From contig CM070502.1 in the NCBI GenBank assembly GCA_036346375.1, forward strand, positions 18,018,924-18,082,923: a DNA stretch of 64,000 bases, read 5' to 3'. The translations under genes and the position numbers were made by a program. The DNA comes from Guadua angustifolia. Taxonomy: Eukaryota > Streptophyta > Magnoliopsida > Poales > Poaceae. The notes under the pieces were generated by a model that ran no database searches, was not told the DNA's origin, and worked only from the letters and a program-made list of their open reading frames with translations. This document shows positions 36,240 to 48,640 of this stretch, in pieces (position 1 is the stretch's first letter; each line of letters begins with the position of its first letter).

Positions 36240-38490
36240 TAAAGAGTTAGAATGCTTTCTTTCTATTTTTGAGAATTTTTAGCATATTTTATATTTTCTT
36301 AGCGACGGTAAAAAACCTATCATTCACTTATATATAAATCAAATTCCTTTGTTTCTTTTAATTTTCCTCGAATTATCATATTTTTGGAATTTTAATTCTA
36401 AATAAAACCAAAATCCATATTTTCACTTCCTATGGAATAGAAAAAACAATCTCGAATTTTCTTTCATTTTTATTCTTATGTTATTTTTTCATTTAATTTA
36501 TAATTTCATTTATTTGTATATAAATCTAACTACTAATTTTTATGTACAAATTTAATTTAGAGTTCATATAAAAATCAAATGGCTAATTTTCTTTTATTTT
36601 TAGTTTGAATTTATGTTAAGTTTTATTCGATGCTTTAATTTTGCATACTATTTTTAGGTTAGAATTGGTATACAAATCCAATTTATAATTTTTATTTTGA
36701 ATTTTAGCTATGTATAGGTTTAAATTTGGAGTTCATATGAAAGATAATTGGTTAATTTCTTTTTATTTTTTAATACTAATTTTTTATTGTACTTGCTATG
36801 TACACTTCTTCTAATCAAAGCAGTTAATTTTATTGTTATTTTTATTTAATTTTGAATATTAGTTTTAGGTTAGCATTCATATGCAAACCCAACTGCTGAT
36901 TTTTAATCTTTTTTTTGAATTTTAGCTATATAAGGGTTTTAATTTGGAGTTCATATGAAAATCAAATGGCTAGCTTCTTTTTACTTTTTATTCCAAATTT
37001 TGGTTATTTTTTATTGTACTTGGTATGTACTGTTTCTTTTAATATAAGCCATTATAACTCGTGTATGCTAGATAGATAATTAGATGTTTTTATTTAAATG
37101 ATAACATTAGTGACTACTATAGTTCAATTTAGTTATAGTCCACCAGATTAAAGGCAATACGGTCACCCAGGCCCTTATTTATATGAACATTTTGCCCACC
37201 CATTCCATCCGAGCTATACAACTTAAACCCACCTATTATGTTGAAACACCTTGGACCAATGTCACATAGTCCACGTCAACACAAAACAGACAAGTTCATG
37301 GGATGGGGACGCCGGGGAGGGGGGTATATCAAACAACAATGCACTCGTAGGGGGCATGTGCCACAAAAAGTACCTGTGATCAAATCAAACTACCTCTAAC
37401 TTATGATGGTAATATTTTTTTTTCTTAGTAACTCTAAAACACTTGTATAATTTTTTTAATGCTTTTCATATTTATTAATGAGGGAATCTCTAGCCCACTA
37501 AGTTAAGAAAATATATCCAATATCATCGGTTCAATCACAGCACCTAAATCCTAATTTTAGCGAATGTTTTTTATTTTATTACGTGGGAATTCCTAGGAAG
37601 TTAAGGAAATAGCTCCAGTCTCAGTGGTTCAATCATGAAGCTTAAATTGTAAGTAATTTTGTATGGCTTGCAGTACAAAATCGTATGACAAATCACGTAA
37701 CACTTGTTAAAAATAATAGTTGGAAGTTAGAGAAAAATATTAAAAAGAAAAAGGATTTAAACATAAAAATCTAGAAGCTATAGCACATTCGTCTTATTCA
37801 CAAGCAGAACAGCATGTAGGTTTCATGCATGCACGAGTAGAAGGACTACGTCTCACGCCTGAGGAGATTGGCCAATATTTTTTCCTTAGCAATTTTTTTC
37901 ACATCTGCTAAATAAGATTATATGCTTTCTTTTAAATAATATCATCCAATATAGCTACTATAGTTTAAGTTCGTTAGGATCACCAGATTTTTTAAATAAT
38001 AACATCCAATGATTACTATAGTTCATGCTTGTTATGGTCCACTAGATTAAGGGCCAAATGTTTTCTATTTTTATAAAAAGATCCGATGGCAGTTGTAATT
38101 AGGGTCCACCAGATTAAGGGCTAGATGTTTTGCTTTTGGTGATAATTTCTAGTCTATTTCTTTTTTTCTTAGCGATTCTCATGAGCTTTTAATATATAAT
38201 AGATTTGTATTCGTGGCAATCTACATTTGGAACGTTTTTCCTGACTGGTTGTAAAGTGAGTCAAGTGACAGAAAACTAAGCACAAGATGACAGGATGAAA
38301 AAGGCACGATTACAAGACGCATAAATTAGGGCGTAAGAAAACCGTACAGGCCCTAATTGTTTAGTCTGAGAAGTATCGTCGCCAACTATTTACAAGAAAC
38401 AAAAGGCCACAATTATTGCCGTGATACAAACACAGGCCAGCAGACAACTTCGTATACATGGCGACGGGAGATCATCGGCCATTAGGTCTT
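36240..38490. other. AT-rich region with degenerate repeats, no gene
   Basis: 36540-37040 contains about three diverged copies of a 170-220-bp unit (words GAGTTCATATGAAAATC, ATTTTAGCTATGTA, TTTATTGTACTTG). 37080-38180 repeats CACCAGATTAAGGG and AATAATAACATCCAATG words. There is no open frame of note and no LTR or TIR pair. Confidence 0.6.
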
Positions 38491-38500
38491 CGAGGTGTCG

Positions 38501-38932
38501 TCACTCTTTGCAGGTGAAGTTTTCCTCTGCGGCAGAGGTAAAAGAGACAGGGTGTTTTGGTTCGGTCTTCACGGTCAAGCTCAGCACCTCAGATCGTGAG
38601 TAGTGTCCCATAACGTCGAAATCAAACTTGGCTCGAACAATTTGTCCAAGATCTGCAAACCATATCTCGCAATTTTTAGTAATAATTATATGCTTGTGAT
38701 GTTTCAGCCACAATACATTTTTGAGGTGAAAGTTACAACAATACTTGTACCTGTAACAAAGTAACGACACCATTTTGGAGGTGAACTCCGAACTGTGATA
38801 TGTTTAGCATAAAATGTACTTGAAGTTCTGCGTTTCTTACCCAGGTCTGCTGTGAGGAGGGCCTCGCCTTCATAGTTGGGAGTTGGGACCTACCAACACT
38901 GTTCCGGACGGCGAAACGATAGAACTCCCTCC
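38501..38932 (-). pseudogene. Nitrilase (NIT4-like) pseudogene, last two exons
   Basis: Read on the minus strand. The first exon (38841 to about 38932) has GGSSIVSPSGTVLVGPN and, in another frame, PNYEGEALLTADL. The second exon (38501-38652) has LGQIVRAKFDFDVMGHYSRS and ends soon after PVSFTSAAEE. The intron has GT/AG ends, and joining the exons gives the TADLDLGQIVRAKFDFD arrangement typical of plant nitrilases. A 7-bp tandem duplication (TCCCAAC twice) shifts the frame between the two blocks of the first exon. The catalytic Glu/Lys/Cys exons are absent. Plant NIT4 enzymes hydrolyse beta-cyanoalanine; this fragment cannot. Confidence 0.75.
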
Positions 38933-38939
38933 AGGACAA

Positions 38940-39835
38940 ATAACAGATTGTAAAATCATGTGCTGAAAAATTGGCTTAATGATAAAATTAGCATTGCAAA
39001 ATGGTTGTGGTCATAGCATGTGTGGTGTTCGTGCATGTGCTATTTCAGATGAATATTTGATACGCTTGTGATAGCATGATAATGGTTTTGCTTGATGCAA
39101 TGCGTTCGTGTGAATGATTGTATGGATTAACTTTGAGTCAAGTTGTGGATTTATGGTCGAATTCGTTTTTTGTTTATTCATGTGCAGGTGTTTCTCGAGG
39201 GTGAATGTGGTCGATGACGGGACTGGAACTAGGTTTGTAGATAAACTGAGATTTGGGACTAGATTCAAGGAGGAATCGAGGTCTTGATGGTCAAGAATGT
39301 TATGTGGGACGTTCGGGCTAAAAAATGATGTACATGAAGGCTGTTTAGTCACGTGAGTGCGGCAGGTGGGCCGTACGCATGCAAAGTTGTATTGGGCCAT
39401 GTTGAGCCAAGTAGAGTTATATACAAACTCTTTAAGATTGCTCATTATAAATAGGGGGAGATCTCTTGTTTATTGGAAGCTAGGCATTAGTGTTTATACT
39501 CTTTTATTTTCGAGTACTATAATCAGATTAAAAAAATAAAAAAACTTTCATGTGACCTCAGCGTCTTGCCTCTTGCGGCTGGAAACGTTTTGGCCGAGCG
39601 GCGTGAAGAAAAGATCAAGGGCGTGCGGCCGGAGAGCAGGGTCGGTCCTGAGTTTTCAGAGGTCCGGGGTGAAATTATAGATGGAGACCTCTCTAACATA
39701 AGCATCAAATTATTTTTATACTACTATGTATCAATTAAAAAGATAATATTCAGTGTATTATAGAAATTGTTACCGATAAATAAATGGAAGTACAAAAGTG
39801 AGATTATTTACCTCAAACATTTGTAGAGATTATCT
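38940..39835. other. Intergenic, one TATA-like site
   Basis: The 144-codon minus-strand frame at 39011-39445 has no recognisable domain. ATTATAAATAGGGGG at about 39445-39459 looks like a plant TATA box reading rightward, but no gene follows it. 39560-39800 has words common in hAT-type elements. Confidence 0.4.
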
Positions 39836-40450
39836 TAGAAAATATCTTCTAACATTGCTAGATGCAAAATCATCAATTATGACCTCAATATTAATGTCAT
39901 CCAATAACTTCTTCTCAATATATAAAGTTGCCAGACCATTTAACATTTCTTGAAACATTGTAGATCTCAAATAGTTCTTTAATAATTTCAACTTTGAAAA
40001 GCTTCTTTCAGCTGATGCCACAGTTACCGGCACAGTAAATAAAATCCGATAAGCAACAGAAATATTACCATAACAATCCACTTTTCTAACAAACTCAAAA
40101 ATCTCCATAGCAGACATTGGTCTATCTGGCCAAGTCATTTGCAGTATTTTTAACTCAGAAATCAGATTATTTAACTCAAATCAGATGAATCATCAACAGA
40201 GAAAGTTTTTACCAACTTAGTACAATAATATTTAAGTTCAATATAATCCAATGACTTCAAAGTTGTTGAGCTCAGAAAAAGCCCAAATATACCTTTGAAT
40301 ACTTAAAGTTCTTCAAATCTGTTTTTCAATGAACTGACTATATCAACCATAATAAAAAAGTAATTAACTTTAAAAATTTTCTCATCTTATAGAATTGCTT
40401 CACTACTGCAATCATTTTCATCAAATTATTAAAGATTGTTTCGGTTTCGA
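39836..40450 (-). pseudogene. hAT transposase C-terminal fragment
   Basis: The minus-strand reading contains PVTVASAERSFSKLKLLKNY and LRSTMFQEMLNGLATLYIEK, the dimerisation region of hAT transposases (Dimer_Tnp_hAT), of the TTF/zinc-finger MYM-like plant subgroup. Upstream (40140-40450) weaker matching sequence is interrupted by stops. The N-terminal zinc finger and catalytic DDE region are not visible. Confidence 0.8.
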
Positions 40451-40497
40451 CAAAAAAAACAGATTGACATATGTTTACTAAAATATTAATTTCTGAA

Positions 40498-40611
40498 GGT
40501 CCCACCGTTGGATTGACATGAAAGTTGGACTGTAGAAACTAGATTCAATTTTGAAACTTACCCAACAAAAATCAGCTCAATCGGATCTATGGATCTAAAG
40601 TTATGACCTTT
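40498..40611. repeat. Inverted repeat, left arm (114 bp)
   Basis: The sequence from GTCCCACCGTTGGATTGAC to TAAAGTTATGACC is found in inverted form at 41269-41380. The arms bracket about 660 bp that include a GC-rich stretch with CATGCATGC words. They may be the ends of an unrecognised element or two copies of a repeat in opposite orientation. Confidence 0.7.
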
Positions 40612-41268
40612 ATAAATTGATTATACTAATAGATAACGGGACCCCAATAGTTTAAGGGCTCGGGACGGCCGCCCTGCTCGCCCTGCCCCGGAACGGGCCT
40701 GCCGGAGAGCTTCTTGCTGGACGATTTCCTTGTGTTTGCGGCCGGCGGCTCGTTAGTTTTTGCATGCACGACTAGAAGCTGCGCCAAAGAAATCTTCCTG
40801 GCCGGTGATGCATGCATGCAACATGCGCGTCCTGTGTTGAGTTGTGGCTAGCGGCTGTGCATGCATATACGGGCGAGGCGGCACAAGAACGCAAGAAGAC
40901 ACAAGAATTTGCCGAAGCGGCTTCAGATTTCTTCAAGGTAAGCATACGTACAACCGGATCAAAAGCATCGGCGTCGGCAAGTCCGTCCTCCTGGAACAGA
41001 GTCACGCAGATTGATTAGTACGGGTAGCGAGGCAGATTGATTAATTAATCTCATTCTTCATTTTATTTTCAGATTTGCATAACTATTTTATTTTTAAATT
41101 GATTCATTGTTTCACCATGATAATTATGATTTAATCTATCCAAAACCTTTCTAGGGCATCAAGTGATTAATCTGAAAAGTTTGATTGGTTAATTCCTCAT
41201 AAATCCTGATTAATCTCGTAATTAGGGTTAGATCAATTTTCGTCATTATTTGTTACAGTCATCTTGCA

Positions 41269-41380
41269 AAGGTAATAACTCTAGATCCGTAGATCCGATC
41301 GAGTTGGTTCTTATTGGATCAGTTTTGAAATTGAATCTAGTTTCTACAGATAAAATTTCACGTCAATCTAACTGTGGGAT
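41269..41380. repeat. Inverted repeat, right arm (112 bp)
   Basis: This is the partner of 40498-40611. The similarity includes GAATCTAGTTTCTACAG, unchanged between the arms. Confidence 0.7.
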
Positions 41381-41712
41381 CTTTGGTAATTACTGTTTTA
41401 ATGAACGTATATCACTCTGTTTTGTCGAATCCGAATCAGGAAATTTGAGTCCAAATTAAAGTGTTTCAAAAATCATCAAAAATTTGATTTTAACTTCCGC
41501 ATAATCATTCACCCTCCTTCTGATTACTAGTTTAGCATATATCGATCCTACATGGATTCTAGGGATGGTTCTTCATCTAGGCCACCAAATTTCAGGTGGG
41601 GGAGCATAGTCCTTTCTGCGGCAGAACTGGTTTGCTGACAGGACAAGGCATCCCCCCTTCAAGGGCGATGGCCGATGTGTGTCATGGAAGCCTACCAACT
41701 TGGGAATATATA

Positions 41713-42070
41713 AGTGCAATTAAAGTTTTGGTGCAACCACCGTGCACCCCTACTAAAAAAAGTTTCAAAAAATTCTAAAAAAAATCATGGATGTACATCT
41801 CAGCTTACCCCATCTACATATAAAATTTCATGATCAAATTCGTCCTATTTTAAGAGTAATAAAAAAGACAAATTTTCTGATAAACTTGAATAGTTCAAAT
41901 GCACCCCAAATTTGTCTTTTTTGTAACTTCTAGTATAGGACAAATTTGATCATGAAATTTTATATGTAGATGGGGTAAGCTGAGATGTATATCCATGATT
42001 TTTTTCAGAATTTTTTGAAACTTTTTTTAGTATGGATGCACGGTGGTTGCACCAAAACTTTAATTGTACT
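41713..42070. mobile_element. 358-bp foldback MITE
   Basis: The terminal inverted repeats are about 165 bp long: AGTGCAATTAAAGTTTTGGT at the left and ACCAAAACTTTAATTGTACT at the right, with the match continuing through the TAGATGGGGTAAGCTGAGAT region. No clear target duplication was found directly at the ends, but GCCTACCAACTT occurs just outside on both sides (about 41691 and 42080). It is non-coding. Confidence 0.85.
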
Positions 42071-42359
42071 AGATATATTGCCTACCAACTTAGCAGGAAA
42101 TCGGCAGTGGGAGCACAGTATATTTCAACACCTGGATAAACATAGGAAAAAAGACTTCAAGAGAATATGAACCCAAGTACATGTGGCATGGTGCATTTTC
42201 AGCATTTATCCCTTCTTGTTTTTAATTACATTTCTGTTTTTTGTTTCAATGGAGTGTTGTCTGTTTAACAGGTTGCACAAACCTAGACTTTTTTGTGGCA
42301 TCTCCATTCGCTGACAATAGCAATGAATAAACTTGCCCCAGAAAGTGCTGAGGTTGAGC

Positions 42360-42500
42360 AACATACCGGGACGTAATGCCCATGGGCGTCCGACCCAGGG
42401 ACGCAATACCCAACAGCGTCCGGCCGAGGCCCAGGGACGTAATGCCCATGAACATCGGGCTCTGGTATGTAATACCCATGAGCGTCTGGTATGTAATAAA
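42360..42500. repeat. GGGACGYAATRCCCA repeat block, copy 1
   Basis: Tandem units of roughly 30-36 bp carry GGGACGTAATGCCCATG or TATGTAATACCCATGAGCG. The segment 42398-42490 is repeated almost exactly at 43540-43630. The copies flank the 190-bp tandem repeat array like a direct repeat. Confidence 0.75.
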
Positions 42501-42559
42501 CAACAGTCATGTTACTATAAATCTCGAGTTGCCCCTGAGAGATCAGACAGCAGAAAAGA

Positions 42560-43185
42560 AAGGTGTGTTTTTTTGGGCCGTATCCGGCTTGTCCTGCAGA
42601 GCTACGAAAACCCCTAAGTGGTCATGATTTTCGTGGTTTCATGGCCGCAAGTGCCTTTTCCGATTTTCGCAACTTCCTACCGGGGCAATGTCTGGCTATC
42701 TCGCCCGTACATAAGTGGTACCTCGCGTTGCGTAGGTCACCCTTTATTTTTTTCCGTATTTTTTGGATCGTATCTGGCCTGTCCCGCGGGGCTATGAAAA
42801 CCCCTAAGTGGCCACGATTTTCGTGGTTTCGTGGCCGCGAATGTCTTTTCCGATTTTCGCAACTTCGGACCGGGGCAATGTTCGGCCATCTCGCCTGTAC
42901 ATAAGTGGTAGCCCGCATTGCGTAGGTCGCCCTTGATTTTTTTGTATTTTTGAGTCAGATCGCTTTGTCATGGGCTCGAAAACCCTAAGTGGCCACGATT
43001 TCCGCGGTTTCGTGGCTGCAAATGCCTTTTCCGGTTTTCGCAACTTTCTGCCGGGGCAATGTCCGCCCATCTCGCCCACATATAAGTGGTATCCCACGTT
43101 GCGTAGGTCCCGTGCTTTTTCCCGTATTTTTTTGGCCATATTCGGCGGACTCTACGAGGCTACGAAAAAACATAAGTGGGATGCG
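42560..43185. repeat. Tandem repeat, period about 181-190 bp, 3.3 copies
   Basis: CCTAAGTGG occurs at 42613, 42803 and 42984, with a variant at 43173. Each unit continues with CACGATTTTCGTGGTTTCGT, TTTTCGCAACTT, CCGGGGCAATGT, ATCTCGCC, ATAAGTGGTA and GCGTAGGTC. The short frames here only translate the repeat. Confidence 0.9.
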
Positions 43186-43539
43186 TATCACTAACAAAGT
43201 AAAATAATTTTTTAGGTTCATTACATGACAATAAGTTTTTTTTGTAATTCTTCCCGGTTCATCACAACAATTATTGTACAAACAATTTACAACAAAATTG
43301 CAAAAAAAAAAAGCTACAGTAACCTATCGCCCTAACCTAGGGCGATCGGTATATTTTTTAATTGTTTTTACCTCTGCCGTTAGATTTCGAAATTCTGCCA
43401 TTAGGGCAGGTAGATATCGCCCCAGTAGGGGGTGATCGCCCGTGGTTGGGGCGACGGGAGGGTATTTTTGAAATTTTCTTGGCCCGCCGATTACTTTTGA
43501 AAAAAAGATTTAAAATAAATATTAAATAAAAAAAATTCG

Positions 43540-43630
43540 GGACGCAATACCCAACAGCGTCCGGCCGAGGCCCAGGGACGTAATGCCCATGAACATCGGG
43601 CTCTGGTATGTAATACCCATGAGCGTCTGG
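43540..43630. repeat. GGGACGYAATRCCCA repeat block, copy 2
   Basis: Direct copy of 42398-42490. Between it and the tandem array, 43320-43480 holds GGGCGAT/ATCGCCC words of another dispersed repeat. Confidence 0.8.
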
Positions 43631-43639
43631 GACGCGAAG

Positions 43640-44711
43640 TGAGTTGTATGGGCCACGGACTGAGCCCCCAATAGGACAATTTGCCTACCCAAATTCACAT
43701 GCTCCACTTTAAAAACTCAAATTCGACTAACCAACAGACTGAAACTTATCGGCCGGATTAAAAATAGAAGGAAACAAAATTAATTGGAATATCTCGCTAT
43801 GGAGAGAGATACAGATAATCTCGTAAGCTTTCATGAAAGTACAAGAACATCAAAATCCAACATTGGACGTGAAAGTTATGGACTTTTTAATTCGAGATGT
43901 GCTATCAATCTGAGTTGATTTCTTTTTTCTTTCCAAGCTAAGTTGGACTCTTGTCTTGCTTCTCTCCACGACTTGGGCTATTCTTTTCTCTTCCTAAATC
44001 ATATACAAGCTCATATATCCTCCACCCGTGTGGCCCATATGGCATTGGCCCATGTGGCCATGCCCATACGGCCATAGCATATTGGTCCATGCGGTGATGC
44101 CCTTGTCTGGCCTATGCAACTATAGGTAGCACATGTCTTGCCTCCATTTGATTTACACAACATTGGCATAACATACTTCTCACACTTTTGGGTTCTAACC
44201 ATCTTCCCTTGGCCTTCCTCTCTCACCTCCCCTTGGCCACATGCTTTTGCTCAAAATAGCCCCACTTTGATCGTTTATCTTGATTTGAACATTCGAAGAT
44301 CCATAGTAGTGTTGATAATTAGGGTCGTATCAGAGCCCCATTCAAAATTTTCTTGTTATGTTATTTTTATTTGCGAAATATATATGTGATGATTGGTTTG
44401 ACAACAATATAATATATGTGTGACGATTTATGGATAATAATATTTATTATGGAATAAAGTACTGTGAGGGTTTGTTTTATATGTGATAGGAGAAGCAGTG
44501 TAAGCAACAGGAAGTACAACACAAGAATATGAGATGCACGTTGCAGTGTAGGCATGTGAGATGGATGCACACTACAGGTTGGGGAGAATCCATGCAGATA
44601 GCGCATAGCCCGAGAGCAGCACACGGAAGGTCACAGAGGTGCAGGCACATTACGAGAGGTTGCAAAGGTGCAAGTGGCGCATGAGGCCGTAGGTGCAGGA
44701 GGTGCAACACG
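43640..44711. other. Unassigned, possible retroelement leader
   Basis: GTATCAGAGCC at about 44328 resembles a primer-binding site complementary to initiator tRNA-Met, so the stretch before it could be a decayed LTR, but no TG...CA boundaries were found. 44470-44711 repeats GGTGCA words. No gene is supported. Confidence 0.3.
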
Positions 44712-47440
44712 TGTAACATCCCAATTTTTGGGCTCTATTTGAATTTAATATGCATTTTATAATTTTTATGAATTTATTAGATTTTTGGAATTTATTTGAA
44801 TTTATATATTATTCTTTATATTGGCTCATTGTGAAAACTAAACTAAATAATGAGAAAGTTTAAATAAAGTTTTATTAAAAATATTTTATTTGAGTTCTAA
44901 ATGTCTTAAAGTATTTTTATAATTTTTCTGATATTTTATTGCCTTAATCCAATTAAATGAATTATCTGAATTATATTAATTAAGAAAACCTAAGAAAATC
45001 CCATTACAGTATGGGCCAAAACCAGAGCGAGCCCAGCCCAATTCCCTAGCCGGACCAGCCGGCAGCCTTTGTTTTGCAAACCTCAGTGCTCAACCGTCGG
45101 ATGCCGATCTCGCAGTCCAGGTGAAGCTGCGTAGCACTCAGATGCCTGCCGTTGGATCAAACGTGGATGGGATGGATTAAGCCGTGACGATCAAGGACTC
45201 CGATGTTCCGTGCCGTTGGTTGGAGAAACGTGTACGTCAGAGATTTAGCCGCGTCTGGTTAGTTGGAAGCCGTTGCATCGTGTCAGGTGGCGATTTCTCC
45301 ATCGTCGTCTCGGATGGAGACTCTGCGCTCGGTTGCGTCCCGGCCATGGAACCGTAGCCGTGTGACCGTGTCGGGGTTGATGCGAACGTTTAGGGCTTTA
45401 TTAGGCACGTACTGGGATCGCAATCCCACCAGAAACCAAAGCCCTCAACATATTGTCATAACCGAAGCGCTGTTTTGCCGCAATCCACGATTTTCACCGA
45501 GCGCCGTTGTGGAATTCAAGTCGTCGATTAGTCATTTTCTTAGCATCACTGGGCTTAGGATCGGTCGCAATAGAATAGCCGTCGCGAGATATTCGGGGTG
45601 TGCACATTGGATTGGCCAGGGAGTCATCGGAGCTCATCGCCCTCGTTGGACCGGAGACCGCCGCCATTCAACTTGTCGTCGCCGACGATTTAGAACATCA
45701 GGTGAGGAATCGGTAGCGTCATTAGAACCCCGAGACTACGCTTTTCAAGATGCTTCCCTCACCGATGGTCGCCGGCGACCATAGGGTGCGAGCGCCACCG
45801 TCTGACGTGTCTTAACAATTCCTTGACGCGTGTGGTCCATGTCGCTATCACTTGGATGATTCAACTATTGTGGTGCGTGGGTGGCGCTGAGGTGTGCGAG
45901 CTGAGTCAGCTTTTGCATGGCCCCGCTTGTTAGACCGGCCATGGTCCGTGACTCAGTCTATGGACCAAAGACATGTGTCAGCACGGGCAGTGCTGCGTCA
46001 GCAGTTGTGTAATAATTAGGTTTTTCAGTATAAAAATAATTCCATTAATCGGTATTTTCTAATTTTCAACTTTTTATGATTTTGGAATCTTTCGAAAGCC
46101 CATTCTTCCTCATACGAGCTTCGATTGAGATAATTCAATTTTTAAAAAATTTGTAAAATTGAGATATATTTAATAGTGAATTTTATTTGATTTTTAGAAT
46201 TCTTTTGCTATCTATTTTAGTGTTTATTTGGTGTTCTCTTTCGATTCGCGTAGACGTTGAAGTATTCGGAGTTTCCGAGGAGGAATCGTTAACTAAGACC
46301 CAGGGTCTAGTGCATTAATAAGGGCTTTTCTAAGGCAAATTGTGCTTTGATCATGTTGAACCCAGTTTACAAAATTGCTATGTTGTTTTACTTTATACAT
46401 GTTATTTTATGTGTACAACTATTTCGAAATAGTTTAGGGTTTAGCTAATCTATCTAATTGAGTTATACCATACCTTGTCATTTGTATGCTATGATCAATT
46501 GTCACCTTAGATTGGTTCATTACTAGTTGGTTAATAGTAACAATTAACATGAGTTGGTTAGAACGTGTTAGTATGTTTAGCCATGCCACGTTCAACACAT
46601 ATCTTTGGAATATCCAAAGTTAATCTTGACTAATGGAATATGAAATATGTTTTTGAATTGGTATTGTCATGTAATGATTTTGAGTTGTGATGACAAAAGA
46701 GGTCATGCAACGATGTTGACTTGTTGATAGCACATGGTGTTTGGTAATCAACTGGGGTAGTAATCATTTAGATTGGGATAAATGGCAAGTGACAGTATAC
46801 CAAGGTGAGCCAGCAAGACAGTATACCTTAGTTATCCTAAGTACTTAACCTTGCTTGCCTTAGTTATCCTAAGTACTTAACCTTACTTGCAAACATGCAA
46901 CCACATGTTTAGAATGAGACACTACTACAAAAGGGGTTATATTAGACACATCATCATAGACGGTTTTAAGAGAAAACCGTCTGTGATGTTTTTCGGGCAC
47001 ATCAAAGGCGGTTTGTAGAGCAAACCGTCTCGATACCTAATTATCACGAGCGGTTTCAAATACGAGACCGTGCGTGATGTTCTTCGAGCATATCACAGAC
47101 GGTTTGTAGATCAAACCGTCGTGATTCGTGAAGTATAATGAGACGGGTTTAGCTACAAACCGCCGATATTAGGAACAACTTCATAGGCGGTTGGTGGATA
47201 AATCGATCTGTGATATTTCGTCATCACGACGTGTTTACCCACGAACCGTCTGTGATCATACATTGAAATCACAACAGAATCGCGCCATACAAAAAAAAGT
47301 CTTGGATTATATAGATTGCATTATAATTGACAATTACTGCATTATAGATTGCATTATATACATAAGATCATTACAAAAGCGTTATAGATTGCATTATATA
47401 TAAGAAGCATTACAAAAGATCGACTAGTACTATATATACT

Positions 47441-47960
47441 TTAACTAAAACAGATCACTATATAGCTAGCTAGCTTGCTACGCCTCGTCTTCGTCGGAGG
47501 AGGAAGCCGGTGGGTCGGAGTCCGCGGAGTCCTCACTGCGGCCGTCCGTGTCCTCGCTCGAGCCCGCTCGATCCGGGTCATCCTCCAGCTCCCACCGTCG
47601 CGATAGCCCTCCGACAGTTGTAGCTTACATCGGAGGAGGAGGAGGCCGCGGCGCCGGACGCTGGGCGCTGGGAGGCGGAGGAGGCCGGCGCCGACGCTTC
47701 TGCCGCGGGTGGAGGCGAGGCGTCCGGGAGGGGCGGGTGGAGGCGAGGCGGCAAGGAAGCGGCCGTGGAGATGGCACCGGCGTAGGCCAGAGCTATTCAA
47801 GGCTCATCATGCCACGGGTATGGTTGGAGGTGGAGGTGGCGGTGGCGTCGGTGGGGTGGAAGCAGCCGAGGAGTTCTTTGGTGTGTTGCTCATGGCTCTA
47901 GGGTCTTGCTCTCGTTCTTTGGTATGGAGGCAGAGCGCACCGGCTGAGGGTTCTTAAAAG
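47441..47960. other. GC-rich interior of the 2.5-kb CACTA
   Basis: Several overlapping frames on both strands are glycine/arginine- or proline-rich. On the minus strand the left end reads as an acidic tail (DSDPPASSSDEDEA, then a stop near 47478), which could be the end of a CACTA protein running leftward. No domain supports a function. Confidence 0.3.
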
Positions 47961-48048
47961 GCAATGCACTAGCATTGGGAAGACAAGGGATATGACTGCG
48001 CATTAATGGGGAAGACAAGGGATATGACGCGCAGCCGCTGCAGCTGCA

Positions 48049-48640
48049 TTGGGTTCAGTGACCATGACGACATACTTGTGTAGGTTTCACTGGGTTCTAC
48101 TCGTAATTATACCGAGACAGAACCGAGTAATTTATCTTGATTCAAAAAAGGGCAGCACCCACGATTTGAAGCCTATCAGAGATTTGCTCGACACGTCGTT
48201 CGGTGTCTACAAATCGATGGGAGGGCCACACAAGATGGGTCCAGCCAATCTAAAGCATATTTTTAACTTTCCGGTATCGATAGTATGCAATAATCCTTCA
48301 CACTCCATTATAATACATTCGAACTAATCAAACTATTATGTTTTAGCGGTGCCACCGTGACCAAAGGCCAGCGACCTATGTGGTTTCTATGCTTGCCACA
48401 ACATGGCACTCCTCCTTGGTGCCAAGCAGACCAATGTTATGCGTGTCCGCCAATCTTGCAACAAATATCTCTCACGTATTAATTTATATACACGCGGACT
48501 TTACTTTTCTCATTGACAGGCTTGGCAATGCGCTTGGCTGCATTGGAGCAGTGACCTTCAAGGTATTCGAGGACGCTTTGTAGCTTCTGCTGCGTGAGGT
48601 CCTAAATTCAAATGGCGAGATGCTACTCGGGGCTTAACAA
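48049..48640 (+). pseudogene. Ulp1-like C48 peptidase carried by the CACTA
   Basis: The first exon starts after an AG acceptor near 48083 and has FHWVLLVIIPRQN (catalytic His) and VIYLDSKKG (Asp), then IRDLLDTSFGVYK. A second piece after about 48343 has CHRDQRPA and, one frame over, LCGFYACHNM with the catalytic Cys. A last piece near 48520-48640 resembles the family's C-terminal VLNSNGEM end. All three catalytic residues can be read, but a frame change between CHRDQRPA and LCGFYAC and several needed introns make it a probable pseudogene. It matches in kind the Ulp1 region of the 11.8-kb CACTA. Confidence 0.6.

Noticed and set aside
39011..39445. 144-codon minus-strand frame
   Set aside because: No domain and no supporting splice or promoter signals; a TATA-like box nearby points the other way.
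44328..44338. GTATCAGAGCC as a primer-binding site
   Set aside because: No LTR ending directly before it and no gag or pol after it; the 11-bp match may be chance.
45263..45784. 173-codon frame in the second solo LTR
   Set aside because: GC-rich leader of the LTR with no domain; not conserved as a frame in the first solo LTR.
47441..47800. Arg-rich 119-codon minus-strand frame
   Set aside because: Low-complexity GC-rich CACTA interior; overlapping frames on both strands are equally open and none has a domain.
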